The position numbers were made by a program, and so were the translations under genes. The notes under the pieces are model-generated. The model was not told where the DNA came from. It saw only the letters and a program-made list of their open reading frames with translations, and did not search any database. From the NCBI GenBank assembly GCA_023313575.1, contig JAJTTP010000004.1, positions 1,054,001 to 1,118,000 on the forward strand: a stretch of DNA of 64,000 bases, read 5' to 3'. This document shows, piece by piece, positions 12,058 through 24,028 of this stretch. This DNA comes from Eutypella sp. D-1. Taxonomy: Eukaryota > Ascomycota > Sordariomycetes > Xylariales > Diatrypaceae. Each line of letters opens with the position of its first letter. Within the stretch, counting starts at the first letter, position 1.

Positions 12058-12513
12058 CCCCTTGCTTAACGGACGTTCCTGGAGTTGAACAAGCTTAAAA
12101 GGGAGTATCAGTGCGATAAGGCAGTAAGGCCAGGGAGATAGATAGACAGTGCTCTGGATTGAGATAGTATCGTAGCGTTTAGCGGATGGTATTCACGTAA
12201 GGAAGGACCAGGTTGGAGTAGGAGCAATTTTGAGGAATTGCGACGCCACTGAAAATCCTCAAGGGGTGCGTTTGTGGCTGTGGTACTCGCGACGGGTGTG
12301 GCTTAGCTGCTCGGCATTAGCTGCTTCCTGCGGATACTGTGGACATCCAACCAAAATATACATAGTCCCCCAACCAAAATCACAACAATACCTAATCCTT
12401 TCTAAACCAAACTATTAACAAGTCATTGACTACAATCCTTATACCCAAGTACATTATACTATACTATTGTTTCCTACTGAACTAATTCCTATTCTAGATC
12501 TAAGCATTTCAGT
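12058..12513. other. Shared divergent promoter region
   Basis: These 456 bp lie between the DUF1115-like gene (minus) and the DUF2470 gene (plus) and should contain both promoters. The right end is A/C/T-rich and pyrimidine-rich, as is common just before fungal start codons. No specific operator was recognised. Confidence 0.5.
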
Positions 12514-13200
12514 ATGGCAGAAACCAAGCCTCCAGCAGCGCCCTCGAATGAGGCAGTCAAGGCGCGCATCATCTCGCATATGAATAAGGACCACATTTAC
12601 GAATTGTCGCACTACTTACGTGCCTTCAACGATCTCCCGGCCCCCGCCGCTCGGAACCCGCAGCTCTTGGATGTGACGCTAGACCGCATGACCATTAAGT
12701 CCGCTTCGGGCACCCATACAGTGCCCATCGTGCCGCCGATGAAGGGACTCATGGACTCCCGCGTGCGCATGATCGAGATGGCCCAAGCGGCTCAGAGAAA
12801 GCTTGGGCTGAGCGACATCCGCATCTCTACCTATGCACCTCCGGCCGGCGGCGGGATCATCAGCTTCATCGGCGTCTCGTTCTACTTTTTCTGCCTCGCC
12901 ACCCTGCCCTTAGTGCAGCCAGCAACCTGGGCTTGGGACGCCGCCGACGCGTGGTTTCCCGGGGGCGTCGCCTGGTACCGCTGGCTAGTGAAGGCGCTCA
13001 TCGTTCCTGTGCTGGTGATTCATGTAGTGGAGGCGTGGTGGATGGCGCGCACGCGGCTATACAAGCATGGGATTGCGGGGGGTAGCATGCTGTGGCTGCT
13101 CTGGGTAGCCACCACATTCCTGGAGGGCGCCCCTACCATGTTTAGGTTCGATGCGATGGTTGAAGAGCAAAAAAAGCTGCGAGAAGCCGCTAAACACTAG
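12514..13200 (+). CDS. DUF2470 domain membrane protein
   Basis: A single-exon gene for 228 residues. Residues about 13-92 match the DUF2470 domain: KARIISHMNKDHIYELSHYLR, then LDRMTIKSASG and MKGLMDSRVRMIEMAQ. This fold is shared with heme-binding pyridoxamine-phosphate-oxidase-like proteins, here with the conserved HMNKDH motif. The C-terminal half has three hydrophobic segments at about 113-138 (IISFIGVSFYFFCLATLPLV), 150-178 and 188-206, followed by a charged tail, so the protein is probably an integral membrane protein with the DUF2470 domain in the cytosol. The coding sequence is GC-rich compared with its flanks, which supports it being real. No molecular function is established for this fungal arrangement; heme or flavin-like ligand binding is only an inference. 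Confidence 0.85.
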   Translation: MAETKPPAAPSNEAVKARIISHMNKDHIYELSHYLRAFNDLPAPAARNPQLLDVTLDRMTIKSASGTHTVPIVPPMKGLMDSRVRMIEMAQAAQRKLGLSDIRISTYAPPAGGGIISFIGVSFYFFCLATLPLVQPATWAWDAADAWFPGGVAWYRWLVKALIVPVLVIHVVEAWWMARTRLYKHGIAGGSMLWLLWVATTFLEGAPTMFRFDAMVEEQKKLREAAKH

Positions 13201-15715
13201 GCCCCGTTCAAGTGGAAGTCTCGCCTAGGACTTGCGTGACACTGGAAGGAACGGGATCGCCGTCACGATGGGATGCCAATCGGGGCTAACTAGAACAATA
13301 CCTACTGATGTATTGCCATGCCATGTGTTCCCCTCGCTCTCGCCGGCTGGCTTCGGTTTCGGTAGCTCGCCCCGCTTCATATCACAATCCACCAATCCAC
13401 AATGCCTCGCAGCACTCTGGTACTTAGCAGACGCGCTACGGACCATATTGTTAATAGTGGGACAGTGTTCTGGTGGGAGATGTGCACGTTGAATCACTCA
13501 CCCTCACGGCCAACCGGCATCCCTCATCGGCCACCAGTCTTCATTAAATATCCTGTCGCCTGTGAAGGTTGAGACTTATCAACACCCCGTAACCAGCTGC
13601 CCCTGGGCCAAGATTGATTCTATATCCATCCACTTGTCTATGGTTGCGTTAGCAGTAATGGTCCTACACGGGAATGTCCCAGGAGCAAAAGCTAGATGGA
13701 AGGCTAATCGTGGAACCGGGTGAACAACGTGACGAACTCGATACGCAGAGACGACCTCGCTTACAGTGTCTCATCCGAAACGGTGCTCGCGTTTGACTAG
13801 TTTTCCGTGCTATGCATATGTCTGGAAGCGGTATATTTCAACCGAATTGCCTGATCTTCCACTTGCGGTGGGATATGCTGTTCGCTTCCTATGACCGTTT
13901 GCTCCATTCGACCTCATGTTTTCTTGTCTAGTACTGGATGCCAATGTTGTACCTCAACACGATCTAAACAGGTCGCTTCCATAACTACGTTAGTTAAAGT
14001 CTATACTAGAATAGCGAAGTCTCCTTGGTATCTATACTTAGATAGCAATCTCGTTTTCATGTATAAACGCATTTTGTATCTTGGCAGAAACCCAGCTGCT
14101 GTGGAAATCAGATCCAGGGGGTTCAGTCCAACGTGGACCATGCATCTCATTCGACGACGCATATGTCGTAGCAGTTGGTGGACTGTGTCGAAACTTTTCC
14201 GCACCATTTGTATCCCATAAGAGAACAGTGGCACAACGTAGTCAGCGGTCAAGGCATCTTGACTTGATTTATGAGACGGGCTTTGTGCACCGAGAAAGAT
14301 TCCGAGGCGTGAGACAAATCGTCACGGCTTCATTCGTATCGAGTGGTAAAATGTTAAACCCGTCCTAAACATGTCGGCAAGGCGATCCTCGCTACTTGTA
14401 CGAAACGCAGCCAGGTATATAAGGTAATGGAATAATTGCTAAGGGGGCTCCTAGTTGGCAAAGACGATGGCGGTGCATTGCTACTAAGTATTTCGAAAAA
14501 AGGTCAGCTACCTAGGTAGGCAGGAACGGCCCCACTGTGCCTTCAGTCAAGGCCTTGTTGGTGGCACGACTACTTAGGTAGGTATACAAAGCTCCTGAAG
14601 CGATAGAATGTGACAGGGCAAAAGAACCCTACACTCTCAAGATAGCTTTCTACATGTGCCCCGTGCCATGAGTAATCAAATTGAGATATTACGCCGGACA
14701 TTCAATAGGGAGAAGGGATACGAAGTTAGGGGAGTATTCTTCAGTTTTTTCTTTTCTTTTTATTCGTCCTGCTCTTCTCCCCTGAAAATGAATGTTGAAG
14801 GTTACTGGGTCACGGTGGTCGGGACCCCGGCACGAACGGCCACGGCCAATCAGATCTCACAACACATCCCTATCCCCTAGATAAATGCCCTTAATATCGA
14901 CTAATCAGACCTACGTTTTTTGCGGAGCGCACCATGACTCTCAGATTTACTACCAACCAGAGCTCTCTTCATTAAGTATTCCGTATCTTAACAGAAACGT
15001 CATTCTTCGTTATGTCGTAAACAGCAAGTACATATTTTATTCTACTTTCAAAACCATTCAGTAGTTTTATGGATAACAACCGACAGTATCCATATTCACT
15101 ACAATCTCGAGCTAACAAGAGAAGGGGAGGAACCGTAGTCTATCATACTGACGTAATTGTGACAATAATCGAGGTGTGAGCCTGAAGACCAAAGCAAACC
15201 TTTGGGAGTTCCTTACTATGTTTGATAGAATTCCTACCTCACTCTGGGGGGCATGCTGACCGCACAGCCCGCACCAAGTATTGTAACTACAACCCCCTCG
15301 TATGCTCACCAGTCTATCGCAGACGCTTGTTCTTTTGAGTGCTTAAGTGTTACCATACGAAGTCGTGAGGAGACGTTATGCCCAACATGTGCGTTATATC
15401 TAATACTTCGATCACATTTTGTTTTAGAGTCGACACTGCCAAACCCACGCCAAGTCTCATTCCCAGTTTTTAGGCTGCCTACGACGTATACCCGTCTACT
15501 CATGTGGTACATGGGATGTAATCAAACGTTCCAAGGTTTAATCTCGATCCTTCTCACTGTAGTACTCTGCCCGCCTGCCTATTCGATTTCCTCCTCTATA
15601 CCATTCCTTCCACTATTCTCCGCTTTACACCACCTTCGCACACCATCAGTCGACGCCAATCCCGTCAGGTTCTATTTACGTATACTAGTGACATCATAAG
15701 AAAAGTCTTTGTCGC
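13201..15715. other. 2.5 kb without a supported gene, includes regulator leader
   Basis: The stretch holds the 3' flank of the DUF2470 gene and the promoter and leader of the large Zn2Cys6 gene. Small overlapping frames on both strands near 13225-13497 and 13891-14368 show no domain and look fortuitous. A 12-bp perfect palindrome built on CCTAGG (14508-14519) and a related half-site near 14572 are the only patterned elements seen. Pyrimidine-rich sequence precedes the regulator start, with an open frame at 15253-15699 that I read as leader. Confidence 0.45.
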
Positions 15716-18700
15716 ATGGATCAACACCAGCACACAAGAGACTTTGCATCTGACGAGCAGTCTTGGGCGTCCAGTCTCCCTCACCATCCGCCGGAGGATA
15801 GTGCTCTCCCGACATCATCAACTGGTCCCGGGTTACCCCGACAGCTACGCCTTCCGCAAGATGGCCCTGGGACGGTTCTCTCCTCCGTACCGACAGTTCC
15901 GCCAATACACGTGTCGGGAGCATCCCCACCCGGCGGTGCTGGCCCCCCAGCCTTCGTAACCCATTCACCCCCTTCTAGCAGCCTATCGGGCGTGCAACAA
16001 AACCGTGAGTACATGAAGGCGAAACGTCGTGTGCCAGCTTCGCAGCGGAAGCGGACGCAGGTGAGCTGCGACGCTTGCAAGACAAGGAGGTGTAAGTGCA
16101 TTCGTCTCGGAGCAGGCACCAGCTCTGATGATGAGTCGGGTCTACCTCCTTGTAAGCTGTGCATGGACACGGGGATTCCGTGCGTGACGACGATGCCGCG
16201 GAAGCAGAGGGTGTACGGGAGCGTCGAAAACCTGGACAAGCGATACCGAGCCCTCGAGGCCCTCGTAACAGGTTTTTTCCCTGACTTAAACCCGAGGGCT
16301 TCAGCTGAGGAGTTGGTAGAGTTTGGACGTCGGATGGGCGTCACCATGCTTGACTTGACTGATACACCTGACCAAACCAAGATTCCTGCAGCTAGACCTT
16401 CGGGATCAACCATCACGTCGCCCTCGTCGACGACATCAGATCAGGCCCATTACCTGGGGTTGGGGATAGTCAAGCTTGAAAGGAATCAGTCGATACTACC
16501 GCCGGCATATTTCACTAAAAGCGCACCGATGGCTCCTCAGCAGATGCCACGTTCTCCGTATATGGATGGGGTTGATCCTAAGGATGGATGCTCAGGCCTC
16601 GTCTTGGATACTGGGGGCCAACAGCACTATATCGGTCCCTCCGGAAGCCCAGCATTCCTTGGCGATGTGCGCAGGTTAATATTTGGGAGGGTGCCTTCCC
16701 GCGAAAGCACCCAAGCACGCATGTTGCGAGGTTCAACAAATCGAGGAGTAGAGACTATAGTCTCTGAAAGCGTCCTGAACTCGCTCGATAGGAGCACGAC
16801 GAAGCTAGGGCCTAGTCGTTTCTCTTTGGCCCAGGCACAGCGCATGTCTTCTGGCGGGGGCCGAAACCTTGAAGGCGATGAACCATCCCTCGTGCGAGAG
16901 GACCCAAACCCGCAGACTGTCGAGGACCCGAATTACTGGCGCTACCGTAGACCGGCGTCCATGATCGAATTGCCTCCCAAAGATCAGGCAGATGCCTGCG
17001 TCGACGCGTTCTTCCACCACGTCCATCCCAACTTCATCTTATTCCACCGCAGCACCTTTCAGCGAGCTTATGATAAGCTTTGGAGGTCGTGGGAAGCAGT
17101 TCGACAAGGCGTACCAGATGAGGAGGTCAAGGAGGTAACAGTCACGTCGGGGTGGCTGATCTCACTGTACATGATTTTCGTATTCGGCTCTCGATCACTA
17201 CCACAGACCCCCGGATCACTGGAGTTCCAGCGGAAGTGGCACGCAGAAGTCGAGAACTTACCACCGCACCCTAACACTGCAAGCCTTCCGAACGTGTGCG
17301 GCCACAGTAAGAAACTTCCGCATCTGTTCTTCTTTGGTAAAGCATGATTTTACCAGGGGAAATATGACCTTATAGGCAAGTCTGTCTGTGCTGAGATGAA
17401 TCACTTACTGAAACTCTAATTCTTGCAGTGCTGCTTTCGCTACACTATCATCACACTAATGATTGGATGGGTGCCTGGACGAGCCATGGCGTGGCGTGTC
17501 GCTTCGCTGTAGCTCTGGGTTTGCACCGGCAGAGCGTATCGTGCTCGTTCGACGCGCTTCAGAAATACCTCCGTCAACGATTATGGTGGACGCTGTACAG
17601 CTACGAACAGTTCTTGTGCTGCTCTCTTGGACGGCCTAGTGCGATCGACTGCAGAGAAATGGATGTGGGAATCCCGGATGACGATTTCTTGGAGGGCAAC
17701 ATCCTTCCGCCTCGATACTTAGAACACGCCGCCGTCCTATATATCCTCACCGCAGCAATTAGGCGAGAAATTTTCGACCCGGCACACATCGCTAGCAGTA
17801 TGTACCGGCGCGCAGTAGACTTTCTAGATCCGCTGGCGTCGTGGCAGGATAATTTACCGAGACGATTGAAGCCAACTTCGGCCGAGGAGGGTCTTGATGG
17901 GAACGAGACAGTGTGGCGGAGTATTCATATGCTGCGTAAGTAACTACCAGATCCAATTAGTACCCGGGGCACCAAGGCGCGTGACATCTGAGTGGCGTTT
18001 AGTCCGAATCACTGATGCAGTATGTCTAGATATACGGTACCACTACACGCTTTGTGTCTTGACGCGGCCGTTCCTGCTTAAGACTATCCAATCAGCCAAC
18101 GGAGGCGACAGACTCGGTCCCGACGAGACGCTTGTCGTAGCACTAGGTCGGGTCGGCCTGACAGGCGCGATGCGCGCCGGCGAGCTGCTAGTGGAGCTGT
18201 GGCGCGCGGATGCCATCAACGGCGTAACGTGGATGGATATCTTCTATGTGCATTTGTCATCCTTGTGTATTATCTTGGCGCTGCTGTCACCGGAAACACT
18301 GGAGCAGGACTGGGACCAGGGCCTCACGGGAAAATCGCCGCCGGGGTGGTCGCCGCTTCTCGAGAAGACGCGGAGGCACGTGCAGAGCTACAGTGTGGAG
18401 GAGATGCGGGATATGGTGCGGCTTCTGTGCTGCATAGCAAGTAGTGCCGAGGTGTGCGGGACGAATGCACGCTTTGCCAAGCTGACGCTCGAATTTTCCA
18501 AGGCCATCGGTGTCATCGAGCCCGATGACCCCAGTTTCAAAAGCTCACCTCTTACCAACGCTAGAACGATGGCCAAGTCCCTCGGTTCAGGAGTCGAAGG
18601 GTCCGGTACCGGTACCAGCCCGGAATCGGGATTCAGGACACAAGGGCTCAGCAGCGCCGGGCTTAGCGAACGGAGACCAGAGCTGATCAACCCAGGCCAT

Positions 18701-19162
18701 CAACGAATGTCATACCAAAAACAGCCGCCGTCACAATTCCAGCAGCCGCAGCAGCAACAACAGAATCCATACTACCCCGGAACGGATATCTCGACCAGGG
18801 CCGGGGCCGGGTATTCCACGTGGATTACTGGACAGAATACAGCAGCCCTCCCCGCCGCTGGGCGAAACCCGCTAACAGACCTCGGTGGTGGCTTAGCGAT
18901 GAATCTCTCAGATATGACGGAGGACACAGATCAGAGGCAGGACCTGGGCCAGGGCCAAAACCCCACATCCCCTCCAAGGATGAACATGGGCATGTTGGGG
19001 CCGGCGAACAACCTAGCTAGTGGAAACGCGGTGCAGTGGGATATGGTAATGCCGTCGTCGCGCTGGGACGACGATGTCGTGAATATGGACCTCACCTGGG
19101 ACTGGCAGGTTCCGCCTATGGATCCCTACCAGCAGCCCCCAGAGTACGATGGTAATGAATAG
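15716..19162 (+). CDS. Large Zn2Cys6 transcription factor with polyQ C-terminus
   Basis: Nuclear regulator of unknown targets, 1076 residues from three exons: 15716-17306, 17429-17935 and 18030-19162. Introns are 17307-17428 (GTAAGA...GCAG) and 17936-18029 (GTAAGT...CTAG). Residues 1-110 are disordered and Pro/Ser-rich. The zinc cluster has Cys at 118, 121, 128, 146, 149 and 156 (SCDACKTRRCKC ... LPPCKLCMDTGIPC), with a 17-residue loop between the third and fourth Cys, longer than usual. A basic linker PRKQRVYGSVENLDKRY leads into a likely dimerisation helix. The middle homology region spans the splice sites: VDAFFHHVHPNFILFHRSTF, then GHMLLSLHYHHTNDW across intron 1, RLWWTLYSYEQFLCCSLGRP, and RYHYTLCVLTRPFLLK after intron 2. 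The C-terminus is Gln/Pro/Gly-rich with a QQQQQ run, as in activation domains. The start is the first ATG after a long leader; a start further downstream is possible. Confidence 0.88.
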
Positions 19163-20403
19163 AGAGGATATGGAGTTGGTTCACAAAGAGCGATCGTATG
19201 TGCATCTTAGGAGCTCACGGTTTGCTCTTGCTTTACAGAAAATGATATAAAGGCCCGTAGTCCTGTATCAAGGCTCTAATCAATACAATGAAAATTGAGA
19301 AGAGGATATTCGCCAGTTGAGTGTAATTAATTACACCGCGTGCATCGGGCGGATGGGAAATGTACGTATTTTTTAATACACAGGGATTAATGGTATTATA
19401 ACAATGAAGTTACCGCAACTCTTGACGTCGCGCCTTGCGCGCCCACTGTAGAAATGCTGATTTGGGATGGCGGCGTACACAAAAGAAAAGAAGGGTCAGG
19501 CTGCAACCTTCGGTGCCCGGTAAAGATATAATGTTCTCACATAATCCTGATGCGTCAAGGAAACGAGCGAATGTGATAAATAATAAAGATAGGACTATTT
19601 TTGATTCGGGGTATACATTAGTTGTTAAATACAAGGGGTGCTAAATTTAGCCCCTACTCTAGGTAGCGGTGGCCAATGGCAAATTGACGGCACGATAAAG
19701 ATTTTGAAGTTATCAACCAATCTTTTATATCATACCCAGCATATTTTCTTGAGAAAAATATTAGATGAAGAGAGAAACTATCCATTATCCAGCTACACAC
19801 CCGCTAGAAATTTGCGGGTGTGACTTGCGGGTGTGACTAACTGTTATTGCTAAACCGCTTGTTAATGTGCAATCGCGACTGGGCAACTCGCTACTTGCCT
19901 GTGAGGGATAACAGAGGTCCATATAGAGCTGGCCATAGTGATCCCTGCCATATCAAGTTTCTCTTAGTGCCTTCCCCCTGATCTGAGAGGAAGTGACTAA
20001 AACTGAAGTATGGGGGGCCCTAGGGTTACGGGCAAAAGACTATGGAGTTGAAAGCGACCTACCCAGCCATGACAGCAGAGGGCCCGGCGATTCAGGGCCC
20101 TTGTACTTATGTAGCAGTGATATCTAGATAGTATTTCGTCATAGCAATAGTTGACAACAGGGATGGCGAAAGTTGAGGTGTAGGGCTTGAATTGGCATCT
20201 ACAAATTATCATGGCAGGCAACTAATGAATTACAGTCAATGGGGGAGCAGCATTGCACCAAGGAAAACCGGACGTCCCAATGCTGGAAAGATCCCCGCGG
20301 CGTAAACCAAAGCGCCTATCCAAGAAGGGGAACCACGAAGGGGCAATAACAGAGTAGATTCAAGTGTCACAGCCTCTACGCCAAAAATACCACCATTTTA
20401 TTT
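19163..20403. other. Intergenic, between convergent genes; small hairpin and tandem repeat
   Basis: A 3'-3' region between the large Zn2Cys6 gene and battenin. No gene was recognised. It contains a perfect 9-bp stem hairpin (arms 19796-19804 and 19814-19822) whose right arm lies in a 13-bp exact tandem duplication (19812-19837). Confidence 0.5.
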
Positions 20404-22008
20404 TCAGTCGCCGACGCCGATCTGCTTGCACCAGTCCCTCCCGTGGCGGACTTGCCACCCGCAGAGCCAGACCTCCATGGCCATGCCGAGGAACCCGGCG
20501 ACGCAGATGCCGGCGCTGTCGCTGACGCTGGTGGCGCTGAGGCTGAACTCGCGGTCGGCGGGGGGCACCTCCTCCATGATGTCGGCGAAGGTGTTGACGT
20601 AGACTGCACCGCCGAGCAGGCCCTCCCAGAAGACGACAAGGAAGACGACGTAGACGTTGGGCAGGAAGTCAAAAAGGGCGTGCAAGGCCAGGAGCACGAC
20701 GTTGCCGACCTGCAGGAACGACGGCAGGTAGAGCTGGCGCACGCGCACCCACGCAATCGAAGTCCGCGACACGAAGACCCCAAGCTGATATAGGAACCCA
20801 TACATCGGGTAGAAGTCCCGCAATTCGTTGAAGGGCGACTCCTCCACCGGGAACAGGAGTACTGGCGCAATTCCCTGGTTGATCGTATACTCCGCGACAT
20901 AAACGAGGAACAGCGGTAACATATAGGGGATGAACAGAGCGCGCGCCCGGCGCAGGTTGTTGGCGAATCGCGAGGTCCCAGTACCGTTGAGATCCCCGCC
21001 GCTACCATTTCTTTTCGAGATTGCTGTAGAAGCGACGCCTGGACCCGGAGCCAGAAGGCTAGAAGCAGCGTTGGCGGGAGGCACTCCCTCGATTCGCTCA
21101 CGGTCGTCATGGTCATACTCGTAAACGTCGTTGTCATTCTGTTCGACATCCCTATCGCGGCCCGGGACAGGGTCGTAGCCCTTGAGCGTCTTGCCCTCAC
21201 GGAGAGGGCCCATCGGGAGCACAGCAAAAAAGGCAATGATCATGATGATGGGCAGGAAGGCGGAGGCGAAAAGACTATCCTGAACGCTCAGGTTGAAAGC
21301 ATCGGTGAACAGAACGTAGAGACCGGCACCGACGATGCCGGCAGCGCCGGTGCCGCTACCCCAAGCCGCAAGACTCATATGACCGTAAAAGTGGGTCAGA
21401 CCGAGGAAGCTCAGCTCACCGCCGCCGCTGGACAGGCTCGCCAGGATGACACCGGCCATCTTGGCAGCGACGGAGCGGTCGGCAGGCGTGAGGGCGATGA
21501 TGAACATGCCGAGAGATGATATAGCGGCAAAGGCCAGCACTCGTAGCCAATAAGGCACCCGGTGGATGAAGTACGGTGCCACAAGTTTCGTGGCAAAGGC
21601 GGGCATCACGTCGGCGAGCAACACGGCGCCCTTGGGCACATCGGAGCCTACAAGATCTTGGGCTGCGGAGAGTATGATGACGTAGAGGACATTATTGATC
21701 AGCCCTTCTCAGAGGGGAAAGAGACAAGTGGTCGGGTTAGTAAACGAGCATGATTCACTTGCATCAACGATATAACCAAGTGGGCATGCGAATCATCACA
21801 AAATCGACATATATAGAGACTGGTGGTGGTGGATCAGTGGCAGATAGGAGAGTAAGGAGTTCTCACCAAAGAGCCAGAAAGCCACTAGGACGGCAGCGTC
21901 TGGGTTCCGGATCAACGAACCCAGACGGGCCTTGTAGATAGCCCAGGAGGACCCGGGTGAGCCAGGCATCGGAAGAAGTCCTGATGAGGTCGGGGAAGAA
22001 CGGCTCAT
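20404..22008 (-). CDS. btn1: Battenin / CLN3 family membrane protein (Btn1)
   Basis: Endolysosomal/vacuolar multi-pass protein linked to vacuolar pH and amino-acid homeostasis. Two exons, 22008-21867 and 21704-20404, give 480 residues; intron 21866-21705 (GTGAGA...GAAG) joins FWLFG to [19 protein letters not shown] exactly as the family requires. Signature stretches are [42 protein letters not shown] and [16 protein letters not shown] in the N-terminal half; [33 protein letters not shown] and [16 protein letters not shown] in the second. These correspond to the conserved helices of CLN3 proteins. A charged, low-complexity cytosolic loop (about residues 230-280, Asp/Arg-rich) separates the halves. 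The coding region is strongly GC-biased relative to its surroundings, which opens long spurious frames on the other strand. It ends in a hydrophilic tail after the last helix. Confidence 0.94.
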
Positions 22009-24028
22009 GATTCCTGTTAGACAGGTGGGTAGGTATGGTTCAAGAGGATTGCGATGTGCGAAAGAGGTTTACATCACGCTACGTTGGATACTTAGACATA
22101 TTGTTGTTGTCTCTTGCTTTTTATTCCCCTGCTAGCAGAGCGGGTAGAATCTTGGGGTTTTATGAAATCACCATGTAACAGGGTGTGCGTGACTGGGATT
22201 TGTGTGTTTCCTTGAAAATAAGGAAACAAGTTCGATGAAGAGAAAAGAGAAGGGGATTCCGCTCCCAGGGGTTTCAAACTGCACAATAATATGAGATCGG
22301 CCACGCGATGGCTCCACACGCACCACAAGCCCGTAAACTGGGAGGACGGACCTGCAGCCACCCGCTAGGCCCCAGTCAGTCAGGATTGATTGGCTCACAA
22401 TCGCATTGACCATGCGAAGAAGTGCAAGAAAAGTGTCGGAGTGATGCAGGACAGCCACAAAACAAGCCACAAGCAAGCACCGGATCCGGGATCTGCAGGC
22501 AAGGTTGAGACATCGGATACCGGACCTTGCGGGCTTATGCTGAGCCACACTTTCCGTAGCGCCACATCGTCGTTCGTAAATCATACATACATGACTACGG
22601 ATAGGTAGTTACCCAGTCCTCCGCATCGCCTAAATCTAAGTCAGGTGCCAGAACTGAAGATGAACCCTAAGAAATAGACCTACCCGACCTACCAGGCTAA
22701 CAGGCCTACATACCTACATATGTATGTAGGTAACAGTATATATCTGGATCATCTGATTATGCACATAATTAGATGTTTCCTTTTTCGATTATGGCAGCTG
22801 CCTCTTTGAAACCGAAAGATCGTAGACCATACGACAGCCAAATCTCATTAAGAGGACGGGTTGAATTGCAACCGTATGTGACCTATTCATACCCAAGTTG
22901 CCAAGGTTACGCATTCGCTGGAGTGGTGGCGGGTGACAGATTGCTGCCCCGTGTCGCGTCTCGATTTCGAATCGATCGAGAGACGGTAGATTGCTTGGTG
23001 CACACCTACCAGCCTACCTAGATACATATGTAAGTAGGAGCTAGATAATGAAATTCCTATTTCCAACTTTCGCCATTCAGGATGCACAGGAGTGTTTGTA
23101 CGACGAGCATGAGCCACCTTTGGCACAAGCTAACAGGCGGTTGGACACGGATATAGACCACTAAAAAGCGTTATATGGGCTGATGGGGTAGCCGTAAGCA
23201 ACCCGCGACGTCATACCGCATTTCATAGATCTGCCCTGCCGACTATGGAAGTTGAGTGGCTGCAAAGTGCTCCCGTACCTGGCAACAACTACATAGTACC
23301 ATTCGTCGGAGATCCAACTTGCCTTGGTGGCTCATTCCTCGCTGCCACCCCTGCCTGATTGCGCAGGGGGCGATGGTCATGATTGTGGTGGTAGTCATGA
23401 TGGCGGTTTCCAAGACTTTGCAACTCTCCAACTCTCCTCCAAGTGCCTTGGATTCGTCTCAGCCTGCTTTGGGAGCCACGATGGCTGTCCCACATGCCCA
23501 CCACCTTCTGACTCTTCAGTGGCCGACTCGTCGTCACCGAGGGTCGCCGCCCCGCCCTTTCCCAAATGTGGTTGTGATCCCCAGGTCCCGCTTGCTCTCT
23601 TCGGGAACGCCAAGGAAGGGTCATTACTGCACCAGTGTGTTGCATGCAGGTGGATAACCAAACAACCTAATAATCTGCCATACCCCGTTGCATCTGTTGC
23701 GCCTGTTGCATTTGACCTTACGCCCCTGATCTCCCCCCTCGAACACCTTCCACAAGGCTGAAGCCCGGCACGCCTCGGTCACATCAGCCCCTCTGAGGTT
23801 ACAATTAACTAGGCGCATTCCCCCCTCCATCTTGAATGGTATGTGCTATTTTTACTCGTTATATAATACTCCTTTTTGTCTGACTGGTCATTTGTGCCAG
23901 GCACACCGAACCTTGTGCGGTGCGAGGTCAGCAGGCATTTGAGTTACACGCACGGCATCCGAGACATAACAAGGCTATAGGCGCACATATATAAGATCCG
24001 ACTGCCTGGAGTCAGGACTGTTGTCAAG
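22009..24028. other. Divergent intergenic region between battenin and the App1-like gene
   Basis: The stretch holds the promoters of both flanking genes. It includes a 22-bp inverted repeat around TACCTACAT/ATGTAGGTA (22711-22732) and a similar half-site pattern near 23010-23037. Overlapping open frames on both strands at 23256-23830 arise in a GC-rich patch; none shows a domain, so I do not call a gene. Confidence 0.4.
23988..23995 (+). promoter_or_regulatory. TATA-like box before the App1-like gene
   Basis: TATATAAG lies 34 bp upstream of the App1-like start codon. If it is the true TATA element, transcription would begin almost at the ATG and leave a very short leader; a second AT-rich candidate (TATATAATA, near 23861-23869) would give a more usual leader. 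Position and sequence are the only evidence. Confidence 0.35.

Noticed and set aside
15781..16416. Minus-strand 211-codon frame opposite the large Zn2Cys6 gene
   Set aside because: The plus strand carries the complete zinc cluster and domain order; the minus frame has no family signature.
20376..21236. Long Ser/Arg-rich minus-strand frame and several plus-strand frames across battenin
   Set aside because: They are shadows created by the strong third-position GC bias of the battenin coding sequence.
23256..23830. Overlapping open frames on both strands between battenin and the App1-like gene
   Set aside because: They coincide with a GC-rich patch, are open in four or more frames at once and have no domain or splice support.
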